NCBI RefSeq assembly: GCF_023516505.1
Contig: NZ_JAMGBB010000001.1
Coordinates: forward strand, 1,364,001-1,428,000
Direction of reading: 5' to 3'
Length of the DNA stretch: 64,000 nucleotides
Source of the DNA: Sphingomonas brevis
GTDB taxonomy: Bacteria; Pseudomonadota; Alphaproteobacteria; Sphingomonadales; Sphingomonadaceae
In this document: piece after piece, positions 32,382-40,211 of the stretch
Layout of the letters: every line of letters begins with the position of its first letter
Numbering within the stretch: the stretch's first letter is position 1
Made by a program: the position numbers and the translations under genes
Notes under the pieces: model-generated
What the model saw: the letters and a program-made list of their open reading frames with translations, nothing else
What the model was told of the DNA's origin: nothing
Database searches by the model: none

Positions 32382-33457
32382 ATTTGATGACTGAGCTAAG
32401 CAGCGACGTTCTCTGCCAGAAGGAAGGGCTCGCAGGCCGCCTCCGCCTCAACCGGCCCAAGGCGCTGCACAGCCTCAACCGCCAGATGGTGCGCGACATG
32501 GCCAGCGCCCTGATCGAGTGGCGCAACGACCCTGACGTCCGCATCATCCTCATCGATCATACCGAGGGCCGCGGCTTCTGCGCCGGCGGCGACGTGGTCG
32601 ACATCAGCCTCAACGTCGAGGGTGCCGATGCCGCCGCCCGCGCCTTTTTCTTCGACGAATATCGGCTCAATCACCTCGAATATACCTACCCCAAACCGGG
32701 CGTCGCCTTCATGGACGGCATCACCATGGGCGGCGGGGTCGGAATTGCCTGCCCCTGCCGCTTCCGCGTCGCCACGGAGCGGACCGTGCTGGCCATGCCC
32801 GAGACGACCATCGGCATCTTCCCAGACGTCGGCGGCGGCCGCTACCTGTCGAGACTGCGTGGGCGGTTGGCCCAATTCCTGGCGCTGACCGGGGCGCGGC
32901 TCGACGGGGCGGAATGCAAGGCGCTGAGGCTCGCCACCCATTACATCCACTCCGATCGGCTCGAAGAGGCGAAGGAACGGATTATGGCCCAGCCGTTCCG
33001 GGTCGAAGCGATACTCGACGAGCTTTCTGAAGATGAAATCCCGCCGGCGCGGATCAAGTCCAACATCCAGAAGATCGACCGCTATTTCGCGTCCGACCGG
33101 CTGGAAGGAATTCTCGATGCGCTCGATGCCGGGTCCGACGAAGGCGACGAGTGGGCCGCAACGGAAGCGGCGACCATCCGCAAGAAATCGCCGATGGCCT
33201 GCAAGGTCAGCTTGAAGCTGCTGCAGGAAAGCCCCTACCAGCTCCACTTCGTCGATGAGATGCGGATGGAATATGGCATCATGGTCCGCCTGATCCACCA
33301 TCCTGATTTCAAGGAGGGCGTCCGCGCCCTGCTGATCGACAAGGACAATGCCCCCAACTGGCACCCGACCCGGCCCGAGGTAATCGGCGACGCGGAGGTC
33401 GAGGCATTTTTCGAGCCGCTGCCGATCGAGGAACAGTGGCGGCCGTTCGATTTTTGA
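32378..33457 (+). CDS. 3-hydroxyisobutyryl-CoA hydrolase
   Basis: Crotonase-fold thioesterase that releases 3-hydroxyisobutyrate from its CoA ester in valine degradation. It has 359 residues, longer than ordinary hydratases and right for this family. ATG at 32378 overlaps the phaC stop (ATGA); a second ATG at 32387 is possible. Motifs are EGRGFCAGGDVVDI, DGITMGGGVGIACPCRFRVATERTVLAMPETTIGIFPDVGGGRYLSRL with the catalytic Glu and Asp, and the C-terminal extension RALLIDKDNAPNWHPTRPEVI typical of the hydrolase. It supplies the substrate of mmsB. Confidence 0.92.
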   Translation: MNLMTELSSDVLCQKEGLAGRLRLNRPKALHSLNRQMVRDMASALIEWRNDPDVRIILIDHTEGRGFCAGGDVVDISLNVEGADAAARAFFFDEYRLNHLEYTYPKPGVAFMDGITMGGGVGIACPCRFRVATERTVLAMPETTIGIFPDVGGGRYLSRLRGRLAQFLALTGARLDGAECKALRLATHYIHSDRLEEAKERIMAQPFRVEAILDELSEDEIPPARIKSNIQKIDRYFASDRLEGILDALDAGSDEGDEWAATEAATIRKKSPMACKVSLKLLQESPYQLHFVDEMRMEYGIMVRLIHHPDFKEGVRALLIDKDNAPNWHPTRPEVIGDAEVEAFFEPLPIEEQWRPFDF

Positions 33458-33471
33458 CGTCCCAACGGGCG

Positions 33472-33556
33472 GTCATCCCAGCGAAGGCTGGGATCCATGT
33501 CATGGCGACATGGGCCTAGGATTAGACATGGGCTCCAGCCTCCGCTGGGGCGACGG
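33472..33556. repeat. double-hairpin palindromic repeat, intergenic (CCAGCGAAGG type)
   Basis: The left hairpin GTCATCCCAGCGAAGGCTGG (33472-33491) and right hairpin CTCCAGCCTCCGCTGGGG (33533-33550) flank a central stretch with its own ACATGG repeats. It is the same family as the copy at 18918-19012. It splits the valine cluster between the hydrolase and hydratase genes, and its right end runs straight into the GGAGGA ribosome site of the hydratase. Confidence 0.8.
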
Positions 33557-33564
33557 AGGATAGA

Positions 33565-34341
33565 TTGGCGAATTACGAAACGATCCTGGTCGAAAAGAAG
33601 GGCGCGGTGACCCTGGTCACCTTGAACCGCCCGCAGGCGCTCAACGCACTCAACTCGACCGTACTCACGGAACTGATCGACGCCTTTGCCGCCTATGACG
33701 CCGATCCCGGCCAGCGCTGCCTGGTCCTGACCGGGTCGGAAAAGGCCTTCGCCGCCGGCGCCGACATCAAGGAGATGCAGGCCCAGGGCTTCGCCGACAT
33801 GTATGCGTCGGACTTCTTCAAGGGCTGGGAAAAGGTCACCGCGACCCGAAAGCCGTGGATCGCCGCGGTCGGCGGTTTCGCCCTAGGCGGGGGCTGCGAA
33901 GTGGCGATGATGGCCGACTTCATCATTGCCGCCGACAGCGCCAAATTCGGCCAGCCCGAAATCAAGCTAGGCGTGTCGCCCGGCATGGGCGGGTCTCAGC
34001 GGCTGACCTGGGCGATCGGCAAGGCCAAGGCGATGGAAATGTGCCTGACCGGCCGGATGATGGGTGCCGAGGAAGCCGAACGCAGCGGCCTGGTCGCCAA
34101 GGTCGTCCCTGCCGCCGACCTCCTGAACGAGGCGCTGAAAACCGCCGAGACGATTGCGTCGATGGCGCCGCTGGCTGCCATCGCCAACAAGGAAATGGTC
34201 AACGCCGCGTTCGAAATGGGCCTGGCCCAGGGGATCAACTTCGAGCGGCGGCTGTTCCATGGCCTGTTCGGCACCGAGGATCAGAAGGAAGGCATGACCG
34301 CCTTCGTCGACAAGCGCCCGGGCAATTGGACGGGGCGTTAA
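33565..34341 (+). CDS. enoyl-CoA hydratase
   Basis: Crotonase-fold enzyme of 258 residues that adds water to 2-enoyl-CoA, here probably methacrylyl-CoA in valine catabolism. The start is TTG at 33565 with GGAGGA 4 bases before it. Motifs are [18 protein letters not shown], the oxyanion segment [12 protein letters not shown] and [19 protein letters not shown], and the catalytic Glu in [20 protein letters not shown]. The upstream gap is filled by a palindromic repeat, so this gene may be transcribed through or from that repeat. Confidence 0.92.
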   Translation: MANYETILVEKKGAVTLVTLNRPQALNALNSTVLTELIDAFAAYDADPGQRCLVLTGSEKAFAAGADIKEMQAQGFADMYASDFFKGWEKVTATRKPWIAAVGGFALGGGCEVAMMADFIIAADSAKFGQPEIKLGVSPGMGGSQRLTWAIGKAKAMEMCLTGRMMGAEEAERSGLVAKVVPAADLLNEALKTAETIASMAPLAAIANKEMVNAAFEMGLAQGINFERRLFHGLFGTEDQKEGMTAFVDKRPGNWTGR

Positions 34342-34353
34342 GGAGTAACTGAC

Positions 34354-35289
34354 ATGGCACGCGTCGCATTTATCGGGCTGGGGCATATGGGCGGGGGCAT
34401 GGCGCCAAATCTGGCCAAGGCGGGGCATGAGGTCCGCGCCTTCGACCTCAGCGAGGAAGCGTTGGCCCATGCGGTCGAGCGCGGCTGCAAGCGCGCCAAA
34501 TCGACCGACGAGGCGGTCGAGGATGCCGACGCGGTCGTCACCATGCTTCCCGCCGGCAAGCATGTCGCCGAAGTCTACCGCAGCCATGTGTTCGGCAAGG
34601 CGCCGAAAAGCGCGATCCTGATCGATTGTTCGACGATCGACGTCGCCACCGCCAAGGCGGTCGAGGAGGAAGCCCAAGGCCAGGGCTATACCATGGTCGA
34701 CGCGCCTGTTTCCGGCGGCATCGCCGCCGCCGAGGGCGGCACGTTGACCTTCATGGTCGGCGGAGGCGAACAGGGTTTCCAGCAGGCCCGCGAATATCTG
34801 GAAAAAATGGGCAAGGCGGTGATCCACGCCGGCGAGGCCGGATCCGGCCAGGCCGCGAAGATCTGCAACAATATGCTGCTTGGCGCATCGATGGCAGCAA
34901 CCTGTGAGGCCTTCGTGCTGGCCCAGAAGCTCGGGCTCGACCTTCAGACCTTTTACGACATTTCGTCCAAGGCCAGCGGCCAGAGCTGGTCGATGACCAG
35001 CTACTGCCCGGTTCCCGGCGTCGGTCCCGAGACGCCGGCCGACCGCGGCTATGAGGGCGGGTTCGCCGCGGCGCTGATGCTCAAGGATCTGAAGCTGGCG
35101 ATGGAGGCGGCACAGAAAGCCGGCGCCTATACGCCGATGGGGGGCGAGGCGGCGGACTTGTTCCAGCGCTTCGTCGACCGGGGCGGCGGAAACAAGGATT
35201 TTTCGGCGCTGATCAAGATGATCGACGACAGTTGGAAAACGCCCGAGGGGGAAAAGCATGTCGAACCGCCCGTCACCGCGCTTGATTAA
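34354..35289 (+). CDS. mmsB: 3-hydroxyisobutyrate dehydrogenase
   Basis: NAD-dependent oxidation of 3-hydroxyisobutyrate to methylmalonate semialdehyde, the substrate of mmsA; 311 residues. The nucleotide-binding fold is FIGLGHMGGGMAPNLAKAGHEVRAFD. Substrate motif is DAPVSGGIAAAEGGTLTFMVGG and the catalytic Lys is in GSGQAAKICNNMLLG. AAGGAG lies 10 bases before the ATG. It ends the valine cluster and is 12 bases after the hydratase gene. Confidence 0.95.
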   Translation: MARVAFIGLGHMGGGMAPNLAKAGHEVRAFDLSEEALAHAVERGCKRAKSTDEAVEDADAVVTMLPAGKHVAEVYRSHVFGKAPKSAILIDCSTIDVATAKAVEEEAQGQGYTMVDAPVSGGIAAAEGGTLTFMVGGGEQGFQQAREYLEKMGKAVIHAGEAGSGQAAKICNNMLLGASMAATCEAFVLAQKLGLDLQTFYDISSKASGQSWSMTSYCPVPGVGPETPADRGYEGGFAAALMLKDLKLAMEAAQKAGAYTPMGGEAADLFQRFVDRGGGNKDFSALIKMIDDSWKTPEGEKHVEPPVTALD

Positions 35290-35316
35290 GGAGCGCACCA
35301 AGACCACATCCCGGCC

Positions 35317-35895
35317 ATGCTGATCGAGATCGAAAAGACGCCCAACCCGGCGACCCGCAAGTTCCTGCCTGGCCGCACCGTGATGGAAATGGGCGGGCGC
35401 GACTTTCCCAATGCCGACGCCGCCGATGCCAGCCCGCTGGCCGAGGCGCTGTTTTCGACCGGCATGGTCGACGGAGTCTATTTCGGCCGTGATTTCGTTT
35501 CAGTCTCCGCCGCGCCGACGGTCGAATGGGACCAGCTTGAGCCCGAAGTCCTCTCCGTCCTGCTCGATCATTTCATGCTCGATGCGCCCCTGTTCAAACA
35601 GGGCACGGCCGCCGGCATCGAGATTGCCGCCGACGAGGCGCCGACGATCGAGGAAGATCCCGCCGACGCGGACATCATCGAGCAGATCAAGGAATTGCTG
35701 GATACCCGTGTCCGCCCAGCGGTCGCCCAGGACGGCGGCGACATTGTCTATCGCGGCTATAAAGACGGAAAGCTTTATCTCGGCATGCAGGGCGCCTGCT
35801 CAGGCTGCCCGTCATCGACCGTCACACTGAAGCGTGGCGTCGAAAGCCTGATCAAGCACTACGTCCCTGAAGTCGAGACGATCGAAGCCGTCTGA
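35317..35895 (+). CDS. NfuA-type iron-sulfur cluster carrier
   Basis: Scaffold/carrier that delivers 4Fe-4S clusters to target enzymes; 192 residues. The N-terminal Nfu domain is MLIEIEKTPNPATRKFLPGRTVM to about residue 90. The C-terminal NifU domain has VRPAVAQDGGDIVYRGYKDGKLYLGMQGACSGCPSSTVTLKRGVE, with the cluster-binding Cys pair in CSGC. Of its neighbours, the radical-SAM enzyme MiaB 3 kb downstream is a plausible client. It is 27 bases after mmsB and opens the housekeeping run. Confidence 0.93.
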   Translation: MLIEIEKTPNPATRKFLPGRTVMEMGGRDFPNADAADASPLAEALFSTGMVDGVYFGRDFVSVSAAPTVEWDQLEPEVLSVLLDHFMLDAPLFKQGTAAGIEIAADEAPTIEEDPADADIIEQIKELLDTRVRPAVAQDGGDIVYRGYKDGKLYLGMQGACSGCPSSTVTLKRGVESLIKHYVPEVETIEAV

Positions 35896-35976
35896 TTTTA
35901 TTGGCATTTTCCGATTTTTGCTTGCCGCCTAGCGCGGGCTGTGCCTCCATGCGCTTTCGAACAGGGAGTCGCTCGA

Positions 35977-36603
35977 TTGATCCTTGCGCTCGACACGTCG
36001 ACCACCGCCTGCACCGCCGCCTTGCTCGAGCGGGACGGGACGATCGTCGCTTCGCGCGACGAGCTGATCGGGCGCGGGCATGCCGAGCGGCTGGTACCGA
36101 TGATCAAGGAAATGCTTGATGGCCATGTCCCATCGAAGATCCTGGTCGGCGTCGGCCCTGGCAGTTTCACTGGGCTTCGCGTCGGCATTGCTGCCGCGCA
36201 CGGAATGGCGATCGGCTGGAGCGTGCCTCTGTCAGGAATGAACAGCCTGGCGCTGCTCGCCGCTTCCGCCCCGGCCGGCGAAGGCAAGGTTGCCGCCGCA
36301 ATTGCCGGCGGCCATGGCGAATTGTTCGTCCAGACTTTCGATCGCAAAAAGCTGACCGCGACCGGCCCGGTCCTCAATCTGACGCCGGAAGCGGCAGCGA
36401 GGAAAGTCGACGCTCCGTTGGTCGTTGGCAGCGGCTCCGAAGCGCTGGTCGAGGCCCGGCGCGACGGCGAAGCGCTGCCGCTTCTGCCGACCGCGAGCAG
36501 GGCCCTTGCCTTGCCGGAATTGCTGCGCAGCCTGGAGTGCAAGCCGATTTATGCCAGAGCCCCCGACGCGCGAGCGCCAAAGGATCTGGTTGGGGCCGCA
36601 TGA
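35977..36603 (+). CDS. tsaB: TsaB, tRNA threonylcarbamoyladenosine biosynthesis protein
   Basis: Non-catalytic partner of TsaD/TsaE in making the t6A37 modification of ANN-decoding tRNAs; 208 residues. The start is TTG at 35977 (LILALDTSTTACTAALLERDG) because AGGGAG sits 8 bases upstream and the ASKHA phosphate-1 loop begins at once; a GTG at 35941 would add 12 unrelated residues. Other motifs are GRGHAERLVPMI and GVGPGSFTGLRVGIAAAHGMA. Its stop overlaps the rimI start (ATGA). Confidence 0.92.
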   Translation: MILALDTSTTACTAALLERDGTIVASRDELIGRGHAERLVPMIKEMLDGHVPSKILVGVGPGSFTGLRVGIAAAHGMAIGWSVPLSGMNSLALLAASAPAGEGKVAAAIAGGHGELFVQTFDRKKLTATGPVLNLTPEAAARKVDAPLVVGSGSEALVEARRDGEALPLLPTASRALALPELLRSLECKPIYARAPDARAPKDLVGAA

Positions 36604-37085
36604 TGGCGACGCGCCGGCAAGCCGATTCCATTGTTCGATTGCGTCGGGGCGGCGCCGACGAGCTCGACGAGGTCATGGAGGTCATGACTGCCGCCTTCCA
36701 GCCCTGTTTCGGAGAGGCCTGGACCCGCTCGCAATGCGCCGGGATCCTGCCGATGCACGGCGTGTCGCTGACGCTTGCCGAACAAGGGGGACAGGTAGCC
36801 GGCTTCTCACTGGTCCGGGCAGTCGCGGATGAAGCCGAGCTGCTTTTGCTTGCGGTCGATCCCTCGGAACAAAGGCGCGGGATTGGCCAGGCATTGCTCG
36901 ATGACTTTATCGCGACTGCATTGGCCGGCGGGGCACACCGATTGCACCTTGAGGTTCGCGACGGAAATCCGGCGGTAGAGCTTTATTGCACGTCTGGATT
37001 TAGCCAGGTCGGCCGCCGCCGAAACTATTATCATGGCCCTGACGGTCAAAGTCACGACGCCGTCACACTGGCGCTGGTCGACTAA
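36600..37085 (+). CDS. rimI: ribosomal-protein-alanine N-acetyltransferase RimI
   Basis: GNAT enzyme of 161 residues that acetylates the N-terminal Ala of ribosomal protein S18. The acetyl-CoA loop is LLAVDPSEQRRGIGQALLDDFIATAL and the C-terminal part is LEVRDGNPAVELYCTSGFSQVGRRRNYYHGP, with the family Glu-Val-Arg and Tyr. ATG at 36600 overlaps the tsaB stop. The tsaB-rimI order is typical of many bacteria, which supports the specific call over a generic acetyltransferase. Confidence 0.9.
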   Translation: MMATRRQADSIVRLRRGGADELDEVMEVMTAAFQPCFGEAWTRSQCAGILPMHGVSLTLAEQGGQVAGFSLVRAVADEAELLLLAVDPSEQRRGIGQALLDDFIATALAGGAHRLHLEVRDGNPAVELYCTSGFSQVGRRRNYYHGPDGQSHDAVTLALVD

Positions 37086-37207
37086 ATTGCCTAACTTTAG
37101 TTAGTATAGACTTTACTTGCCCCCATAATAACGGGGTAGTAATGTTGCTATAGCCGCGACGGTGTGCCGCCGTCTCGCGCACAAATTTATTGCTCGGGAA
37201 TTAGACA

Positions 37208-37624
37208 ATGACCAATGAAGGCAATGATGACACGCTCATCACGCTGACCGCCGACATCGTCGCGGCCCATGTCAGCAACAATAGCGTTGCGGTCAACGAC
37301 CTGCCGCAACTAATCCAGAACGTTCATGGCGCACTGGCACAACTGTCGGGCGCAAGCTCGGCCGCAGAAGCCAAGCCCGAACCCAAGGTTCCGATCCGCT
37401 CATCGATCAAGCCTGACTATATTGTCTGCCTTGAAGACGGGAAACGACTTAAGATGCTGAAACGGCATCTGATGACTCATTATCAAATGACTCCGGATCA
37501 ATATCGGCAGAAGTGGGGCCTGGCCGCGGACTATCCGATGGTCGCGCCCAATTACGCCGAGCAGCGGCGGACGCTGGCCAAATCGATTGGCCTTGGCACC
37601 AAGCGGCGGAAGCCGAAGAAGTAA
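37208..37624 (+). CDS. MucR/Ros-family zinc-finger regulator
   Basis: DNA-binding regulator of 138 residues, of the family that silences AT-rich promoters and controls exopolysaccharide and cell-cycle genes in alphaproteobacteria. The N-terminal half is the oligomerisation region (LTADIVAAHVSNNSVAVNDLPQLIQNVHGAL). The zinc finger is in DYIVCLEDGKRLKMLKRHLMTHYQMTPDQYRQKWGL with Cys-Asp-His-His ligands, as in MucR. A basic tail GTKRRKPKK ends it. The 122-base upstream gap is unusually AT-rich for this genome, which fits self-regulation. Confidence 0.92.
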   Translation: MTNEGNDDTLITLTADIVAAHVSNNSVAVNDLPQLIQNVHGALAQLSGASSAAEAKPEPKVPIRSSIKPDYIVCLEDGKRLKMLKRHLMTHYQMTPDQYRQKWGLAADYPMVAPNYAEQRRTLAKSIGLGTKRRKPKK

Positions 37625-37667
37625 GGCGCAAAGCCGTTCCGGTGGATGGGCGAGGCGCCCGCTCTCG

Positions 37668-37695
37668 GGGGAGACATGATTTGCGTCTCCCCTTT
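37668..37695 (+). terminator. intrinsic terminator after the mucR-type gene
   Basis: Stem GGGGAGAC (37668-37675) pairs exactly with GTCTCCCC (37685-37692) over a 9-base loop and is followed by TTT. It lies 44 bases after the stop. Confidence 0.75.
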
Positions 37696-37728
37696 GACGT
37701 TATCTCATCCGCACCCTAATTCGGGATT

Positions 37729-38151
37729 ATGCATCGTACGATCGACATCGAGCAGCTGTGCGCCGACAAGGGCCTTCGCATTACCGAGCAGCGCAAGGTC
37801 ATCGCCCGCGTGTTGGGCGAGAGCGAGGATCACCCCGATGTCGAGACGCTTCATTCCAGGGCGGCGTCGATCGACCCCAACATCTCGATAGCCACGGTCT
37901 ATCGTACCGTTCGCCTGTTCGAGGAAGCGGGAATCCTGGAGCGGCACGAATTTGGCGACGGCCGATCGCGCTATGAGGCGGCATCGGAAACCCATCACGA
38001 CCATTTGATCGACGTCGAGACCGGCAATGTCATCGAGTTCGTCGACGAAGAACTTGAGCTGCTCCAGAAACGGATCGCCGAGCGGTTGGGGTTCCGCCTG
38101 GTCGACCATCGCATGGAGCTTTACGGCGTCGCCATTGACCGCGAGCGCTGA
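37729..38151 (+). CDS. fur: Fur-family metalloregulator
   Basis: Iron- or manganese-responsive repressor of 140 residues. The winged helix is GLRITEQRKVIARVLGESEDHPDVETLHSRAASIDPNISIATVYRTVRLFEEAGILER. The sensory metal site is in ETHHDHLIDVETGNVIEFVDEELE. The two C-x-x-C zinc sites of E. coli Fur are missing; the only Cys is at residue 11, as in many alphaproteobacterial Fur/Mur proteins. The metal actually sensed cannot be decided from sequence. The next gene appears to start within or just after its end. Confidence 0.92.
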   Translation: MHRTIDIEQLCADKGLRITEQRKVIARVLGESEDHPDVETLHSRAASIDPNISIATVYRTVRLFEEAGILERHEFGDGRSRYEAASETHHDHLIDVETGNVIEFVDEELELLQKRIAERLGFRLVDHRMELYGVAIDRER

Positions 38152-38896
38152 GCGCCCTCCTTCCAGATTTTTGTTCGGGCTGCGCCTGGCAGGCCTCATT
38201 GCCTTGCTCCTCGCCTTCGTTCCGCCGCACCTGCTGACGAAATGGGTCGGCGGCCGTTCCAATTGGCCAAGGCGCTTTCTTTACTGGGGGGCGCTGACCA
38301 TTGGGGTTCGGCCCCATGTCCAGGGCAAGCCGATCGAAGCGCACAGCTTCATCATTGCCAATCATTTGAGTTGGCTCGACATACTGATCCTCGGCGGCTG
38401 GACCGGCACTGCCTTCATCGCCAAGGCGGAGGTCGAACAGACGCCGCTGATAGGCTGGATCGCCGACCAGAACCGCACCCTTTATGTCGAGCGCTCGGCA
38501 CGAGGCGAAGTCCATCACCAGGTAAAGCGGATCGCAGCCGCGCTGAGCCATGACCAGCCGCTCACCGTCTTTCCCGAAGGCACCACGGGCAACGGCCGCA
38601 AGCTGTTGCCGTTCCGCTCTACCCTGATGGAGGCGGTCGCGCCGCCCCCGCCCCGCGTCTCGGTTCGCCCGGTCGCGGTCGATTATGGCAGCTTTGCCGA
38701 TGTCGTCGGTTGGCACAGCGGCGAAGGCGGTATCGCCAACTTCAAGCGGGTGCTCGGCCACCGTGGCACGATGGTGATGACCGTCCATCTACTCGACCCG
38801 CTGCCGCCCGCCGAAGACCGCAAGGCGCTGGCGCGCCTTGCTCATTCGGCGATCGCCGCCTCCCTCTCTTCCTTGGCCGCGCCGGAGGCCCTATAG
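38135..38896 (+). CDS. 1-acyl-sn-glycerol-3-phosphate acyltransferase (PlsC family)
   Basis: Membrane-bound acyltransferase that makes phosphatidic acid or transfers acyl chains to a related lipid; about 253 residues. An N-terminal membrane segment (LRLAGLIALLLAFVPPHLL) precedes the H-x4-D motif NHLSWLDILILGGW. FIAKAEVEQTPLIGWIA and VFPEGTTGNGRKLLPFRSTLM follow. The start is uncertain: no ATG precedes the membrane segment. TTG at 38135, inside the end of fur, or TTG at 38171 are the candidates. Ornithine-lipid OlsA is a close relative that cannot be excluded. Confidence 0.87.
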   Translation: MTASAERPPSRFLFGLRLAGLIALLLAFVPPHLLTKWVGGRSNWPRRFLYWGALTIGVRPHVQGKPIEAHSFIIANHLSWLDILILGGWTGTAFIAKAEVEQTPLIGWIADQNRTLYVERSARGEVHHQVKRIAAALSHDQPLTVFPEGTTGNGRKLLPFRSTLMEAVAPPPPRVSVRPVAVDYGSFADVVGWHSGEGGIANFKRVLGHRGTMVMTVHLLDPLPPAEDRKALARLAHSAIAASLSSLAAPEAL

Positions 38897-38906
38897 GCGC
38901 GGTGAA

Positions 38907-40211
38907 ATGACAGAGATTCCTAAGACTTACCGCGTCAAAAGTTTCGGTTGCCAGATGAACGTCTACGATGGCGAGCGGATGGCCGAGCTGCTCGGCGCCG
39001 AGGGTATGCGCGCGGCCGCCGATGGAGAAGACGCCGATCTGGTTGTGCTCAATACGTGCCACATCCGCGAGAAGGCGGCCGAAAAAGCCTATTCGGATGT
39101 CGGTCGCCTGCGCCGCGAGGATGGCAGCAAGCCGATGATCGCACTGGCCGGCTGCGTCGCACAGGCCGAAGGTGCCGAAGCCAGGACACGCTCTTCGATG
39201 ATCGACCTGGTAGTCGGGCCGCAGGCCTATCACCGCTTGCCCGAAATGGTGGCGGAGGTCGCCAAAGGGCATCGACCCGTAGATACCGACATGCCGGCCA
39301 TTTCCAAGTTTGGCGCGCTACCTGCCCGCCGAAAGGTCGGTCCGAGCGCCTTCCTCACCGTGCAGGAAGGCTGTGACAAATTCTGCACCTATTGCGTGGT
39401 GCCTTACACCCGCGGCGCGGAAATCAGCCGCCCGTTCGCCGACGTGGTCGCCGAAGCTCGGTCGCTGGTCGACAGCGGCGCACGCGAAATCACCGTGCTT
39501 GGCCAGAATGTGAACGCTTATGAAGGCGGACTCGACCGCCTGATCCGGGAAATCGCCAAGATCGACGGGCTGGAGCGGATCCGCTACACCACCAGTCATC
39601 CAACCGACATGACCGACGCGCTGATTGCCGCCCATGCCGAGGTCGACAAGCTGATGCCCTACCTTCACCTGCCGGTGCAGTCTGGCAGCGATCCGATCCT
39701 GAAGGCGATGAACCGCAGCCACAGCGCCGAATCCTATCTCCGGACGATCGAGAAAGTGCGCGCAGCGCGGCCGGATATCGCCATCAGCGGCGACTTCATC
39801 GTCGGTTTTCCGGGCGAGACTGATGAAGATTTCACGGCGACGCTATCCATCGTCGATTCCGTGCGTTACGCTTCGGCCTACAGTTTCAAGTTTAGCGCCC
39901 GCCCGGGCACTCCGGCGGCGCAGATGGAAGGAGCGGTGGCGCAAGAGGTGATGGACGACAGATTGCAGCGGCTCCAGGCCCGCATCGCCGAGCACAGCCT
40001 CGCCTTCAACCGCGCCACGATCGGCAGCGACACCCAAATCCTGATCGAACGCAAGGGCCGCCTGGCCGGCCAGATGATCGGCAAGTCGCCCTGGCTGCAG
40101 TCAGTGTTCGTCGAAACTGGCGCCGAGATCGGCGACATGCTCGATGTCACCATCGCCCAGGCGCTTCCCAACAGCCTTGGCGGAGTCATCCGCTCGGCAA
40201 AGGCAGCCTGA
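38907..40211 (+). CDS. miaB: tRNA-2-methylthio-N6-dimethylallyladenosine synthase MiaB
   Basis: Radical-SAM methylthiotransferase acting on i6A37 of tRNA; 434 residues. The N-terminal domain has Cys ligands in SFGCQMN, LNTCHIREKA and ALAGCVAQ. The radical-SAM cluster motif is EGCDKFCTYCVVPYTRG (about residues 154-170). YLHLPVQSGSDPILKAMNRSH and a C-terminal TRAM domain (QILIERKGRLAGQMIGKSPWLQSVFVE) follow. Its stop overlaps the phoH-like start by one base (TGATG), so the downstream genes are coupled. Confidence 0.96.
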   Translation: MTEIPKTYRVKSFGCQMNVYDGERMAELLGAEGMRAAADGEDADLVVLNTCHIREKAAEKAYSDVGRLRREDGSKPMIALAGCVAQAEGAEARTRSSMIDLVVGPQAYHRLPEMVAEVAKGHRPVDTDMPAISKFGALPARRKVGPSAFLTVQEGCDKFCTYCVVPYTRGAEISRPFADVVAEARSLVDSGAREITVLGQNVNAYEGGLDRLIREIAKIDGLERIRYTTSHPTDMTDALIAAHAEVDKLMPYLHLPVQSGSDPILKAMNRSHSAESYLRTIEKVRAARPDIAISGDFIVGFPGETDEDFTATLSIVDSVRYASAYSFKFSARPGTPAAQMEGAVAQEVMDDRLQRLQARIAEHSLAFNRATIGSDTQILIERKGRLAGQMIGKSPWLQSVFVETGAEIGDMLDVTIAQALPNSLGGVIRSAKAA

